This document shows positions 7,648 to 17,181 of a stretch of DNA of 64,000 bases, one piece after another. The position numbers and the translations under genes were made by a program. The notes beneath the pieces were generated by a model, which was given only the letters and a program-made list of their open reading frames with translations, was not told the origin of the DNA and did not search any database. The stretch covers positions 248,001 to 312,000 of the forward strand of contig NZ_JAAIJZ010000001.1 in the NCBI RefSeq assembly GCF_011752005.1, given 5' to 3'. Every line of letters begins with the position of its first letter. Positions within the stretch are counted from its first letter, which is position 1. Origin of the DNA: Canibacter zhoujuaniae. Its GTDB lineage: Bacteria > Actinomycetota > Actinomycetes > Actinomycetales > Microbacteriaceae.

Positions 7648-9453
7648 TTGCGATACCTTTTATCGTTAAGCGCAATTATTTTCGGTGCGGTGCTGCTGGT
7701 AATCGCTGCCGGGCAGCGTGCAATTCTGGGTGGGCCTGCAAACATTGAAGTGCAGAGTGAAACCGTGAAGGTGGCAGAGTATGTTGTTATCCCCGGTGAG
7801 GAACTCGCAAAAATTAATGGCAAGCCGCACCTGTCTGCCGGTCACAACGTCGGCGCCATAGCAACAGGGTCGCTCAGCGATGTCACCGCATGGGCTGCGC
7901 CGTACGGCTACACAAAGCTTGTTGTTGATCCAGAATCGAATCGTCTTACCTCTGAAACTGTCGCTCCTGCTGCAGATGAAAAACCCGATCCAAATTTTGA
8001 AAGCAGTGATCTCTGGCGCTCCTACGCTGGGTTTGACGGTTCAACAGCCTTTGAATCAACGATCATTGCAGATGAGAATGAAGCCGCAATCGTTTACAGC
8101 GATACAGCAGAAGACAAAGCGGCTACACCGATAGATTTGAAATGGGAACAGGTGCGCTACACGCCCTGGGTCGGCCCCTTCTTAACCGCGGGCGGGTTTT
8201 TTCTCCTGCTCGGGATCGTGCTCTACATAGTATTTGTGGATCGGGATCGACGCGGTCTCGGTCCGCGTCGCGGTCGCCGGGGGCCGCTTGTTGGCATCAG
8301 AAATATGTTCAAACGTAAAAAACCGGTCAACCCACGCTATAGCGGTGGGTCAGCGATGCAGCGTGTGAGCAAATTTACCGCAGTAGGCGTTTTATCAGCT
8401 TTGGCCCTAACCGGCTGCTCCGCAGAGCTTTGGCCGCAGCGTATGGAAGAAAAAGCTGATGTAGTTTCTGAAGCACTGCCGCCGACTGTTGCAGAGGAAC
8501 AGATAGCACGCATTCTAAAAGACATTAGTGCAGTTGCCACTGCAGCGGATGAGGGCCTTGATGCTGGCGGCCTTGAAGCACGTTTTTCAGGTGATGCGCT
8601 AAATCAACGGCGTGCAAACTATGCGATCCGCAATGCAAACGCCGACTATAACCTGCGCCCGCCTTTTATTACCACCGAACGGCTTGGGTATGAGCTCGTG
8701 CAGCACACCAGCACCTGGCCGCGCTCAATCCTTATGACCGTTGCATCATCAGACACAGCGCCTGATCCGAACGCAACACAAACATCAGACAGCGCAGAAG
8801 ATACTTCTGAGAGCGTCGAAACAGCGCCGCAGAGCGCATCTCCATCACTGGCCCTGCTGCTAACGCAAGAGAACGCACACGCGCCGTTTAAAGTGCGCAA
8901 TATCGTCTCCCTGCGCGGTGGCCAGCAGATGCCTGCTGCCGCGCCAGCCGATGAGGGAACAGCGCTCCTGGATAACGAAACCGAACTGTTGACTGTGAAG
9001 CCAGCCGAGCTTGGCGGGCTTTACGCAGCCGCGCTGGTCGAGGGTGTCGAGAGCGAAGCTGCGGCGAATTTTGAAACTGTTGAGGATGTTATCCTGACTC
9101 GCGGCGGTGCAGCTTGGGTGGCCGCAGAAAACGAACGCACCCGCGACTCGCAGGGGAAGGCAACATTTTCTGTCCGGGCCGAGCAAACAGGTGAGCCTAC
9201 CGCAATCTCGACAGGCACAGGCGGTGCCCTGGTGGTGCTGACCGTCAACGAATTGCGCACAACAGCCGCAGACGATGACTCTGAGCTGCCGATCAGCGAC
9301 ACAATCGCAGCGATCTCAGATCTGGAGGGTGCGCAGCGGAGCATTACACAAATCGTGGCTCACCAGTTGCTGTTCTACGTGCCGCGCGTGGGCAGTGAAG
9401 AAAAGATCTTATTGCTAGGTTCAACGAGCGAGCTTGTAGGAGCATCAAAATAA
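7648..9453 (+). CDS. Membrane protein fused to a lipoprotein-like domain, function unknown
   Basis: A 601-residue protein beginning at a TTG behind an AGGAGA ribosome binding site. Residues 5-22 form a membrane segment, an extracellular domain follows, and a second segment lies near 177-197. After a strongly basic loop (RRGRRG, KRKK) a third hydrophobic stretch carries a lipobox, LALTGC, with Cys257, as in a type II signal peptide. The remaining 345 residues look like a secreted Thr/Ala/Glu-rich domain without recognised motifs. An in-frame ATG at 8356 (residue 237) would give a free lipoprotein. I recall Microbacteriaceae proteins of this layout at this locus, so the fusion may be ancestral. 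No catalytic motif is seen. Confidence 0.72.
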   Translation: MRYLLSLSAIIFGAVLLVIAAGQRAILGGPANIEVQSETVKVAEYVVIPGEELAKINGKPHLSAGHNVGAIATGSLSDVTAWAAPYGYTKLVVDPESNRLTSETVAPAADEKPDPNFESSDLWRSYAGFDGSTAFESTIIADENEAAIVYSDTAEDKAATPIDLKWEQVRYTPWVGPFLTAGGFFLLLGIVLYIVFVDRDRRGLGPRRGRRGPLVGIRNMFKRKKPVNPRYSGGSAMQRVSKFTAVGVLSALALTGCSAELWPQRMEEKADVVSEALPPTVAEEQIARILKDISAVATAADEGLDAGGLEARFSGDALNQRRANYAIRNANADYNLRPPFITTERLGYELVQHTSTWPRSILMTVASSDTAPDPNATQTSDSAEDTSESVETAPQSASPSLALLLTQENAHAPFKVRNIVSLRGGQQMPAAAPADEGTALLDNETELLTVKPAELGGLYAAALVEGVESEAAANFETVEDVILTRGGAAWVAAENERTRDSQGKATFSVRAEQTGEPTAISTGTGGALVVLTVNELRTTAADDDSELPISDTIAAISDLEGAQRSITQIVAHQLLFYVPRVGSEEKILLLGSTSELVGASK

Positions 9454-9454
9454 A

Positions 9455-10402
9455 ATGGCAGATAACCGCTATATTGGCCGTGGGCTTGATCTCAGCTATC
9501 TTGCAAACCAGAACCAATCCGCAGCTGCAACAGCGACCCCAGATAGTGGCCAGCAGGCTGCTGGCCAAACAATAGATATTCCAGCTGCGGTATTTACTGT
9601 TACTGAGCAGAGCTTCCAGGGTGTAATGCAGCTCTCGCAGGTGGTGCCGGTCATTCTGCTATTCGTAAACCCAGCAGATCAGGCGACTGTCGCGCTGCAC
9701 GATGCGCTTGCAACGGGAGTTCGTGGGGCGGGCGGCAAACTCACCTTAGGTGTGATTGACGCAACCGCAAGCCCGAGCCTGGTGCAGGCCTTCTCTGTGC
9801 AGACTGTGCCGACAGCGGCGCTTGTGCTGGCGGGGCAGCCAGAACTACTGTTCCAGGGGCAGCAGGATCCTAACGCAGTTGTAACCGTGCTACCGCAGAT
9901 TGTGTCACTCGCTGCTGCACAGGGCATGACCGGCACAGTTAACGCACCCGACCTCGGCGAGACCGCACCAGCTGAGACGCAGAATCCGGTTAATCCAGAA
10001 CATCAAAAGGCGTTAGATGCCGCTGAGGCGGGCGACTATAAGACTGCGATTGCTGAATATAAAAACGTGTTGGCACGCAATCCGCGCGATAACGAAGCTA
10101 GCGCAGCACTCGCCCAGGTTGAACTGCTTGAACGTTTGAGCGGTAAATCAGCGCAGGAGATCCGCGAGGCCGCCGCAAACTCACCACACGGTTTGAGCGA
10201 GCAGATGGCGGTCAGCGACCTCGATATCGCCGGGGGGCATATAGAAGACGGTTTCTTGCGTCTGCTTGATCTGTTTGAAAACAGCACCCCAGATGATCGT
10301 GCTCACATTCAAGAACGGCTCTTAAAACTATTTGAAGTGGTTGGTGTCACAGATCCGCGCGTGAGCGCAGCACGCCGGAAGCTAGCAAGCCTCCTTTATT
10401 AG
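9455..10402 (+). CDS. YbbN/CnoX-like thioredoxin-fold and TPR protein
   Basis: A 315-residue cytosolic protein. Residues 45-165 have a thioredoxin fold pattern (VVPVILLFVNP, LGVIDATASPSLVQAF, VQTVPTAALVLAG with the cis-proline) but lack the CxxC active site, as in YbbN-type co-chaperones. Residues 185-315 are helical, TPR-like (HQKALDAAEAGDYKTAIAEYKNVLARNPRD). Such proteins hold unfolded clients for chaperonins; the redox role is absent here. It starts one base after the preceding stop and is followed ten bases later by the cysteine desulfurase. Confidence 0.85.
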   Translation: MADNRYIGRGLDLSYLANQNQSAAATATPDSGQQAAGQTIDIPAAVFTVTEQSFQGVMQLSQVVPVILLFVNPADQATVALHDALATGVRGAGGKLTLGVIDATASPSLVQAFSVQTVPTAALVLAGQPELLFQGQQDPNAVVTVLPQIVSLAAAQGMTGTVNAPDLGETAPAETQNPVNPEHQKALDAAEAGDYKTAIAEYKNVLARNPRDNEASAALAQVELLERLSGKSAQEIREAAANSPHGLSEQMAVSDLDIAGGHIEDGFLRLLDLFENSTPDDRAHIQERLLKLFEVVGVTDPRVSAARRKLASLLY

Positions 10403-10412
10403 AGGGGGTTTT

Positions 10413-11585
10413 GTGCGCGCATATTTTGACCACGCAGCCACCAGTCCAATGCCACTGGTGGTGCGCAAAGCTTTTTTTGATGCCTTAGGCACGGTCGGCA
10501 ACCCCGCCTCACAGCACGCTGACGGGCAGGCAGCGCGAGACGTTCTCGAGTCAGCGCGTGAAATAATTGCGCGCACCCTACATGTCACCAGCGCTGAAGT
10601 TGTGTTTACATCAGGCGGCACAGAGGCTATTAATTTGGCATTGAAGGGGCTGTTTTGGGCACGGAATAGTGGGGCGGATCGCAGACCGGTTATTCTCGTT
10701 GCAGACGGTGAGCATCATGCAACAATCGATACCGTAGAGTGGCTGGTCGCACACGCCGGCGCCGAAGCAGAGTGGCTGCCGCTTAACAGTGACGGTGTGT
10801 TACTGCCCGAAGTGCTTGAAGCAGCTATCACTAAACACGGTGTTGAAAGAATTGCGCTTGCAACGGTGCTTTGGGCAAACAATGAAATCGGCACTATTCA
10901 ACCGGTTAGCTCACTCAATCAGATCTGTGAGAGGCATGGAATTCCGCTGCACATCGATGCGGTGTCTGCGCTCGGGCACATAGATATTTCTGCTGTGCAC
11001 CCTGCCGCGCTGAGTCTTTCTGCCCATAAAATTGGTGGGCCAGTCTCCAGCGGGGCACTAATTCTCGGCCGTAAATGGCAGGTTGTGCCATTAATCCACG
11101 GTGGATCGCAGCAGCGTGCACGCTCTGGCACCCAGGATGCGGCTGCGGCAACCGCTTTTGCAACCGCATTAGAGCTGGCATACCAAGATTTAGACCGAAA
11201 GCACGCCCGCCTGCAACAAATACAGCAGCGGTTGATAACCGCGATCCGAGAGATTGACGGTACCGCTGTTTTGCGTGGGCCGAAACCGGGGGAGATGCGA
11301 CTAGCGTCTAATGTGCACTTTACCTTCCCCGGCTGTCAGGGAGATTCGCTCCTCTTTCTGTTAGATATGGCTGGGGTCTCGGTGTCAACCGGCTCTGCCT
11401 GCACAGCAGGAGTTGCCGAAGTATCACATGTGATGACAGCGATCGGTCTTGATGATGTGAGCGCAGCTGGAGCTCTTCGCTTTACCTTTAGCCCCGATAC
11501 GACCGATACAGAAATTGAGATGCTGCTAACCGCCCTGCCACAGGCAATCTTACAAGCACGCAGAGCCGGAATTACCGCTGTTTAA
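10413..11585 (+). CDS. Cysteine desulfurase (IscS/NifS family)
   Basis: A PLP enzyme that takes sulfur from cysteine to form an enzyme persulfide. The 390-residue protein has DHAATSPM at the N-terminus, the cofactor-contacting GGTEAINLA and GEHHAT (His101), the Schiff-base lysine Lys206 in SAHKIGGP and the persulfide cysteine Cys330 in STGSACTAG. The long active-site loop places it in class I (IscS-like). The start is a GTG. Immediately downstream lies mnmA, so the sulfur most likely feeds tRNA 2-thiouridine synthesis. Whether it also feeds Fe-S assembly cannot be told here. Confidence 0.93.
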   Translation: MRAYFDHAATSPMPLVVRKAFFDALGTVGNPASQHADGQAARDVLESAREIIARTLHVTSAEVVFTSGGTEAINLALKGLFWARNSGADRRPVILVADGEHHATIDTVEWLVAHAGAEAEWLPLNSDGVLLPEVLEAAITKHGVERIALATVLWANNEIGTIQPVSSLNQICERHGIPLHIDAVSALGHIDISAVHPAALSLSAHKIGGPVSSGALILGRKWQVVPLIHGGSQQRARSGTQDAAAATAFATALELAYQDLDRKHARLQQIQQRLITAIREIDGTAVLRGPKPGEMRLASNVHFTFPGCQGDSLLFLLDMAGVSVSTGSACTAGVAEVSHVMTAIGLDDVSAAGALRFTFSPDTTDTEIEMLLTALPQAILQARRAGITAV

Positions 11586-11649
11586 GCCGCACAGAAAGCT
11601 CTGCGATTCTTAACGATTTACCCAGCTAGTGAGCCGGTAGACTACACGA

Positions 11650-12798
11650 GTGAAGATTTTGGCAGCAATGAGCGGAGGCGTGGACAGCGCCGTTGCAGCG
11701 GCACGTGCAAAAGAAGCGGGGCATGATGTTGTCGGGGTGCATTTGGCGTTGAGCCGGATGCCCGGCACCTTACGCACCGGCAGTCGTGGGTGTTGCACGG
11801 TGGAAGACGCGATGGACGCGCGCCGGGTAGCAAACCTGCTAGATATCCCGTTTTATGTGTGGGATTTTTCCGAACGCTTTAAAGCCGATGTGGTTGATGA
11901 TTTTGTGGCAGAGTATGAGGCCGGTCGCACCCCAAACCCATGCTTGCGCTGCAACGAAAAAATTAAGTTTGAGGCGCTGCTTGATAAAGCAATTGCGCTC
12001 GGCTTTGATGCGGTTGCTACCGGCCACTACGCCAATGTTTTAGAGACTGAAAACGGTATCGAGCTGCATCGGGCGAGCGCTGAAGCAAAAGACCAGTCGT
12101 ATGTTTTGGGTGTGCTCACACAAAATCAGCTGCGGCACTGCTATTTCCCGCTGGGGGACACCCCGTCAAAAACTCTAGTTCGACAAGAAGCAGCTGAGCG
12201 CGGCATACAGATTGCGCAAAAACCTGACAGCTACGATATTTGTTTTATCCCGGAGGGCGACACACGCGCCTGGCTCGATGAGCATATGCATCGCGAACCG
12301 GGTGACATAGTCGATCAGGACGGTAACGTTGTTGGCGGGCATGACGGTGCACAGGGATACACGGTAGGGCAGCGTCGCGGTCTTGCAATAGGTCGCCCAG
12401 CGCCGGACGGAAAACCGCGCTATGTGCTCTCTATCCGGCCGGTTTCAAACCAAGTGGTTGTCGGGCCGAAAGAAGCGTTAAATGTAGCAACGATTGCCGG
12501 TGGTCGCTACTCTCTCACCAGTGAACCGGGGTTTGATCTTGCTTCCCCGTTTAGGTGTGAGGTGCAGATTCGCGCACACGCTGACCCGGCGCCAGCAACA
12601 GCGCAGCTGATAGAGATTAACGAGGCAGAGCGCACTGAGAATCACCGCGCTGAGGCAACACACGAGATTGTTGTGACGGTGGATGAGCCCCTGACAGGGG
12701 TGGCACCAGGACAGTCAGCTGTGCTCTATATTGGCACGCGGGTGCTTGGGCAGTTCACGATAGATCGCGCAATTTCTCGGCGGCCTAGCGGCTTCTAA
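11650..12798 (+). CDS. mnmA: tRNA-specific 2-thiouridylase
   Basis: MnmA activates U34 of Lys, Glu and Gln tRNAs with ATP and inserts sulfur. The 382-residue product has the PP-loop SGGVDS at 8-13, the active-site pair Cys101 (in RCNEKIKF) and Cys198 (in SYDICFIPEG), the GHYA segment, and a C-terminal beta-barrel domain starting with VGQRRGL. The GTG start has no ribosome binding site, but TAGACT ends seven bases before it, suggesting a leaderless transcript from its own promoter. It follows the desulfurase that would provide the sulfur. Confidence 0.94.
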   Translation: MKILAAMSGGVDSAVAAARAKEAGHDVVGVHLALSRMPGTLRTGSRGCCTVEDAMDARRVANLLDIPFYVWDFSERFKADVVDDFVAEYEAGRTPNPCLRCNEKIKFEALLDKAIALGFDAVATGHYANVLETENGIELHRASAEAKDQSYVLGVLTQNQLRHCYFPLGDTPSKTLVRQEAAERGIQIAQKPDSYDICFIPEGDTRAWLDEHMHREPGDIVDQDGNVVGGHDGAQGYTVGQRRGLAIGRPAPDGKPRYVLSIRPVSNQVVVGPKEALNVATIAGGRYSLTSEPGFDLASPFRCEVQIRAHADPAPATAQLIEINEAERTENHRAEATHEIVVTVDEPLTGVAPGQSAVLYIGTRVLGQFTIDRAISRRPSGF

Positions 12799-12834
12799 GT
12801 CGTGCAATACTGCTGCAGTTACTTAAGTTCTCTT

Positions 12835-12883
12835 TTAATAAGTGTGAGCCCTGAGAAAGTTTCCCAGGGCTCACACTTATTAA
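12835..12883. terminator. Bidirectional terminator between mnmA and glpK
   Basis: A perfect 19-bp inverted repeat (arms 12835-12853 and 12865-12883, core AATAAGTGTGAGCCCTG) with an 11-base loop. The A/T ends of the stem give U-rich tails in both directions, fitting the convergent genes on either side. Its outer stem resembles that of the hairpin at 33284-33327. Confidence 0.9.
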
Positions 12884-12910
12884 TAAAGGCAGCTGTTAGC
12901 TGATGTGGGT

Positions 12911-14422
12911 TTAGTCAACATCCTCATCAACCCAAGCCTGTGACTTGGTGATTGCCTTCTTCCAGTTGCGCAGCAGACGGTCGCGCTCGGCATCCTCCAT
13001 CTGTGGCTCCCAACGACGATCCTCCTGCCAGTTGGCTGAAAGCTCATCTTTGTCTGCCCAGAAACCAACCGCAAGACCTGCTGCGTATGCAGCGCCGAGA
13101 GCTGTGGTCTCTGCAACAACAGGGCGCACAACCGGCACGCCAAGCACATCAGCCTGGAACTGCATGAGAGTGTCATTTGCAATCATGCCACCGTCTACCT
13201 TCAGCTCGGTCAGATCTACACCGGCGTCTGCGTTAACAGCGTCGAGTACGTCGCGAGTCTGGTAGGCCACTGCTTCCAGCGCCGCACGTGCGATGTGGTT
13301 CTTGTTTGAGTAACGGGTCAGACCGGCAATCGTGCCGCGCGCTGTTGAATCCCAGTAGGGGGCAAAAAGCCCTGAGAACGCTGGCACAATGTAAACGCCG
13401 CCGTTGTCTTCGACTTCCTTGGCGAGGGTCTCAACCTCAGGTGCATCCTTGATGATTCCGAGCTGGTCGCGCAGCCACTGAATCAGTGAGCCGGTCACCG
13501 CAATCGAACCCTCGAGAGCGTAGTGTGCTGGCTCATCACCGATCTTGTAACCAACGGTGGTGAGCAGACCGTTATCTGAGTGCACGATTTCTTCACCGGT
13601 CTGGAAGATCAAGAAACAGCCTGTGCCGTAGGTGTTCTTGCTTTCGCCAGCCTCGAATGCGGCCTGACCGAAGGTTGCTGCCTGCTGGTCACCGAGGATG
13701 CCTGCGATTGGAGTCTCGCGCAGCAGTGAGTTGTCACGTGCGTGACCGTAAACCTCAGAGCTAGAGCGAATCTCAGGCATCATTGATAGCGGCACACCGA
13801 AGTCTGCGAGAATTTCTTCATCCCAGCTCAGTGTCTTCAGATCCATGAAGAGAGTGCGCGACGCATTTGTAACGTCTGTTGCGTGCACGCCGCCCTGTGA
13901 GCCGCCGGTCAGGTTCCAGAGCACCCAGCAGTCGGTGGTTCCAAATAGGAGATCGCCAGCCTCTGCCTTTTCGCGTGCACCCTCGACGTTGTCCAGAATC
14001 CATTTAATTTTTGTGCCCGAGAAGTAGGTGGCCAGCGGCAGACCCACACGATCCTTGTAACGGTCGGTGTCGCCGTCTGCGAGCTCGTCTACGATTTTCT
14101 GGGTGCGGGTGTCCTGCCACACGATTGCATTGTAAACAGGCTGACCGGTGTTCTTATCCCAAACAACGGTGGTCTCGCGCTGGTTTGTGATACCGATGGC
14201 GGCCACGTCGTGACGAGTGATGTCGGCGTTAGCGAGGGCTACACCGATCACCTCCTGGGTGTTTTTCCAGATTTCGATCGGATCGTGCTCAACCCAGCCA
14301 GCTTTTGGCATGATCTGCTCATGCTCTTTCTGGCCGACTGAAATTACGCTGCCAGACTTATCGAAAACAATTGCACGGCTTGAAGTGGTGCCCTGGTCGA
14401 TTGCAATTACATATTTAGACAT
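12911..14422 (-). CDS. glpK: Glycerol kinase
   Basis: A FGGY-family kinase that phosphorylates glycerol to sn-glycerol 3-phosphate. The 503-residue product has the N-terminal phosphate loop DQGTTSSRAIVFD at about 9-21, INQRET-type ITNQRETTVVWD, the GTGCFLIFQTG block and the FGGY signature region KVDGGMIANDTLMQ. It is complete, beginning at ATG with an AAAGAGGT ribosome binding site. It is the third gene of glpD-glpF-glpK, 25 bases after glpF. Confidence 0.96.
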   Translation of the reverse strand: MSKYVIAIDQGTTSSRAIVFDKSGSVISVGQKEHEQIMPKAGWVEHDPIEIWKNTQEVIGVALANADITRHDVAAIGITNQRETTVVWDKNTGQPVYNAIVWQDTRTQKIVDELADGDTDRYKDRVGLPLATYFSGTKIKWILDNVEGAREKAEAGDLLFGTTDCWVLWNLTGGSQGGVHATDVTNASRTLFMDLKTLSWDEEILADFGVPLSMMPEIRSSSEVYGHARDNSLLRETPIAGILGDQQAATFGQAAFEAGESKNTYGTGCFLIFQTGEEIVHSDNGLLTTVGYKIGDEPAHYALEGSIAVTGSLIQWLRDQLGIIKDAPEVETLAKEVEDNGGVYIVPAFSGLFAPYWDSTARGTIAGLTRYSNKNHIARAALEAVAYQTRDVLDAVNADAGVDLTELKVDGGMIANDTLMQFQADVLGVPVVRPVVAETTALGAAYAAGLAVGFWADKDELSANWQEDRRWEPQMEDAERDRLLRNWKKAITKSQAWVDEDVD

Positions 14423-14447
14423 TTTTGTACCTCTTTAGGCTCTTAAA

Positions 14448-15200
14448 TTAAACCGCTACTGCGAGCAGAACTGGCGCAGCGAGTGCGGCAAGTAGGCCAC
14501 CAACGAGTGGGCCTGCAACAGGCACCCATGAGTATGCCCAGTCGCTTGAACCCTTGCCCTTAATTGGCAGGATTGCGTGTGCGATACGTGGACCGAGGTC
14601 ACGAGCAGGGTTGATAGCGTAACCGGTTGGGCCACCGAGTGATGCACCGATACCAACAACGAGCAGAGCTACTGGCAGAGCGGTGAGCGCACCAAGACCG
14701 CCTGGCACACCGATTTCTGCAACACCAGAGTTAGCGAATGCGAAGATTACGAAAACGAGCACGAAAGTAGCGATAACCTCGGTGATGAAGTTCCAAGCGT
14801 ATGAGCGGTTTGCAGGGCCTGTTGAGAATACGCCCAGCTTGTTTGCTGGGTCTTCTTCGAGGTCGAAGTGCTCCTTGTATGCGAGCCAGCACAGCACAGC
14901 ACCGATGACGGCGCCAACAAGCTGAGCGGCAACAGCTGTAAAGAACTGTGCAGCAGTGATTGAACCTGCGGTGAGCAGGCCGAGAGACACTGCTGGGTTG
15001 AGCTGTGCGCCGGAGTAAACAGACACTAGCACACCCGCGTAAACCGCGAGGCCCCAGCCCCAGTTGATCATGAGGGTGCCGCCACCGTTGCCTTTAGTGC
15101 CCTTCAGCACTACGTTTGCGACAACGCCACAGCCAAGCAGGATAAGCATGGCGGTACCAACAGCCTCAGACAGGAAGTACAAGCCGAGATTAGTATCCAT
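14448..15200 (-). CDS. glpF: Glycerol uptake facilitator (aquaglyceroporin)
   Basis: A 250-residue MIP-family channel with six membrane segments and the two pore motifs NPA (68-70) and NPARD (197-201). The Asp after the second motif and the Gly-rich surroundings favour a glycerol facilitator over a strict water channel, as does its place between the glycerol-3-phosphate dehydrogenase and glycerol kinase genes. It would let glycerol diffuse in so that GlpK can trap it. Confidence 0.94.
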   Translation of the reverse strand: MDTNLGLYFLSEAVGTAMLILLGCGVVANVVLKGTKGNGGGTLMINWGWGLAVYAGVLVSVYSGAQLNPAVSLGLLTAGSITAAQFFTAVAAQLVGAVIGAVLCWLAYKEHFDLEEDPANKLGVFSTGPANRSYAWNFITEVIATFVLVFVIFAFANSGVAEIGVPGGLGALTALPVALLVVGIGASLGGPTGYAINPARDLGPRIAHAILPIKGKGSSDWAYSWVPVAGPLVGGLLAALAAPVLLAVAV

Positions 15201-15273
15201 GTCGACATTGACCTTTCTTTATTGTTATTTGGTTTATTGCTGATTATTCAGCGGTTTCTAACGTTACTTAGAC

Positions 15274-17001
15274 CTATTGTGCCGCTTCCGGCTCAGGCGC
15301 TACACCTGGCTCGCCGAGGATGACACGCTGTTCTATCCTTAGCTTTTCGGTGGTTCGCTCAATTTCAGCCTGCTGCCGGTTTTCATCCCACCCAAGCGGA
15401 GCTGCAATTGCATCGGTAACCTGCTGCAGAGTCTCATCTGTCATGCCGCCGCGGAAAGCGATATGGGTGCGACGCAGGAGCATATCGTCAAGGTGCACAA
15501 CCTGCTCGTGCTCGGCAAGGTAGGCGAGTTCTTCTGCTGTGTAGCCTGGCACAGCGCTGAGTTTAGTTTCAGTCTCTGGCAGGCTTGCGATGATGTCTTT
15601 TGCGCGGGTGCCGTAGCGTTCGAGCAGCTGTTCCACGCGATTGGCGGAGTGATCTCCTTTATGCTTCGCGATCCACTTGGTGCGTGCTTTATCACCCTTT
15701 GGATAGTTGCGGCCACCACCAATTGGCATTTCGACGGTGTTTGCTTTGCGGCGCACATCAAGCTCTTTGAGGGTGTCGTCTGCCAGATGCTCTGAGAGCG
15801 CACGGAAGGTTGTCCACTTTCCACCAACCAGGCTGAGCACTGGCACACCAAACATCTGCTGGCGTTCGATGCGGTAGTCGCGGCTGACGAAGCCGGGAGC
15901 GGTGTCATCGTGTTTTGGCAGTGGGCGGATCCCTGAGAAGGTGTAAACAATCTGCTCACGCTCCAGCTTGATGCGCGGGAAGATGTGCTTTACCAGGTCA
16001 AAGAAGTATTCGATTTCACTGTCGGTGCAAACCGTAAGTTTTGCTGGATCAGCGTCGATATCGGTGGTGCCCACAAGCACGCGATTCTTGAAAGGATAAA
16101 TGAGCACGATACGACCGTCTGAATGCTCAAAGAAGATTTCGTTACCGTTTGTTGCGGCGTAGAGTTCTGGGTTGTCGAGCACAATGTGTGAGCCCTTTGT
16201 GCCGCCCATAAACTGTGTGTCATTGCCGAGTGATTCATTGGTGAGGTCGGTCCAAGAGCCAGAGACGTTCAGCACCACGTCTGCCTTAAAATTGAACTCT
16301 TTTCCGCTCAGGTTGTCGCGAAGCACAGTCTCGCCATTCTTGAAGCCAACGGCCTCAACGTAGTTTGCGGCGCGTGCTTTCTCGCCACCCAGTAACTCAC
16401 CATCGGCCAAAACATCAAGTGCGATGCGCTCAGGATCGTGCATAGAGGCGTCGTAGTAGGTGGCTGTGTATTTCACATCGTCGCGCATCTGTGGGAATTC
16501 AGCGCGGCTCTTTTTCGCGCCCACAAACCTGTGACGGGGGACTGCTCCGCCGTCGCGTGAGAAGAGATCATACAGTGTGAGGCCGGTTTTAATGAGGGCT
16601 GCGCCACGCTCTTTTGGCTTCCCGGTGCCGTGGCTGACCAGCAGTCGATATGGCGCAGCTAAAATGCCTGAAAATGTTGAAAAGATTGGGATCGTGGTGC
16701 GCAGCGGCTTGACGTAGTGAGGCGCGTTTTTAATGAGACGGTTGCGCTCAACGACAGCCTCCTGCACGAGACGGAATTCACCGTTTTCGAGGTAGCGAAT
16801 GCCGCCGTGCACCATATGGCTTGATGCGGAGGAGGCTCCCGAAACGAAGTCATGGCGTTCGACTAGGGCGACATCGACACCCTGCAGAGATAGGTCGCGG
16901 AAGGTTGCGAGACCGTTGATGCCCCCGCCAATAATCAGAACGTCTGCGTGCGGGCGATCCTGCAGCGACTTTACCGCGCTACGGGTAACTTCGATGTTCA
17001 C
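15274..17001 (-). CDS. glpD: Aerobic glycerol-3-phosphate dehydrogenase
   Basis: An FAD enzyme at the membrane that oxidises glycerol 3-phosphate to dihydroxyacetone phosphate and passes electrons to quinone. The 575-residue protein has the dinucleotide-binding GGGING at 25-30, the FVSGASSASSHMVHGGIRYLE region and the C-terminal alpha-helical domain. The start is a GTG with GGAG seven bases upstream. It is first in the glp operon and faces the SorC-type regulator across about 180 bases that hold a perfect palindrome. Confidence 0.95.
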   Translation of the reverse strand: MNIEVTRSAVKSLQDRPHADVLIIGGGINGLATFRDLSLQGVDVALVERHDFVSGASSASSHMVHGGIRYLENGEFRLVQEAVVERNRLIKNAPHYVKPLRTTIPIFSTFSGILAAPYRLLVSHGTGKPKERGAALIKTGLTLYDLFSRDGGAVPRHRFVGAKKSRAEFPQMRDDVKYTATYYDASMHDPERIALDVLADGELLGGEKARAANYVEAVGFKNGETVLRDNLSGKEFNFKADVVLNVSGSWTDLTNESLGNDTQFMGGTKGSHIVLDNPELYAATNGNEIFFEHSDGRIVLIYPFKNRVLVGTTDIDADPAKLTVCTDSEIEYFFDLVKHIFPRIKLEREQIVYTFSGIRPLPKHDDTAPGFVSRDYRIERQQMFGVPVLSLVGGKWTTFRALSEHLADDTLKELDVRRKANTVEMPIGGGRNYPKGDKARTKWIAKHKGDHSANRVEQLLERYGTRAKDIIASLPETETKLSAVPGYTAEELAYLAEHEQVVHLDDMLLRRTHIAFRGGMTDETLQQVTDAIAAPLGWDENRQQAEIERTTEKLRIEQRVILGEPGVAPEPEAAQ

Positions 17002-17109
17002 TCTCTAGCTCCTTAGGTTAGCTTCGAAGATCTTGTGGATCACGTTGGCGTACACCACAACCAATCATTGCCTACAGCCTTACGCCTTGAGAATATTTTT
17101 GCAAACGAA

Positions 17110-17125
17110 TTGCACATATGTGCAA
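17110..17125. promoter_or_regulatory. Palindromic operator candidate in the glpD/regulator interval
   Basis: TTGCACATATGTGCAA is a perfect 16-bp palindrome midway between glpD and the divergent SorC-family gene. A related half site, TTTGCAAA, lies just upstream at about 17097-17104 and another TCGCATGTACA at 17132-17142. The spacing suggests a multi-site operator for the adjacent regulator, controlling both directions. This is inference from symmetry and position. Confidence 0.6.
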
Positions 17126-17181
17126 GAATTTTCGCATGTACACTGAAATCACAGCTTAGAGTTACATGCTAGGACGGCAAT

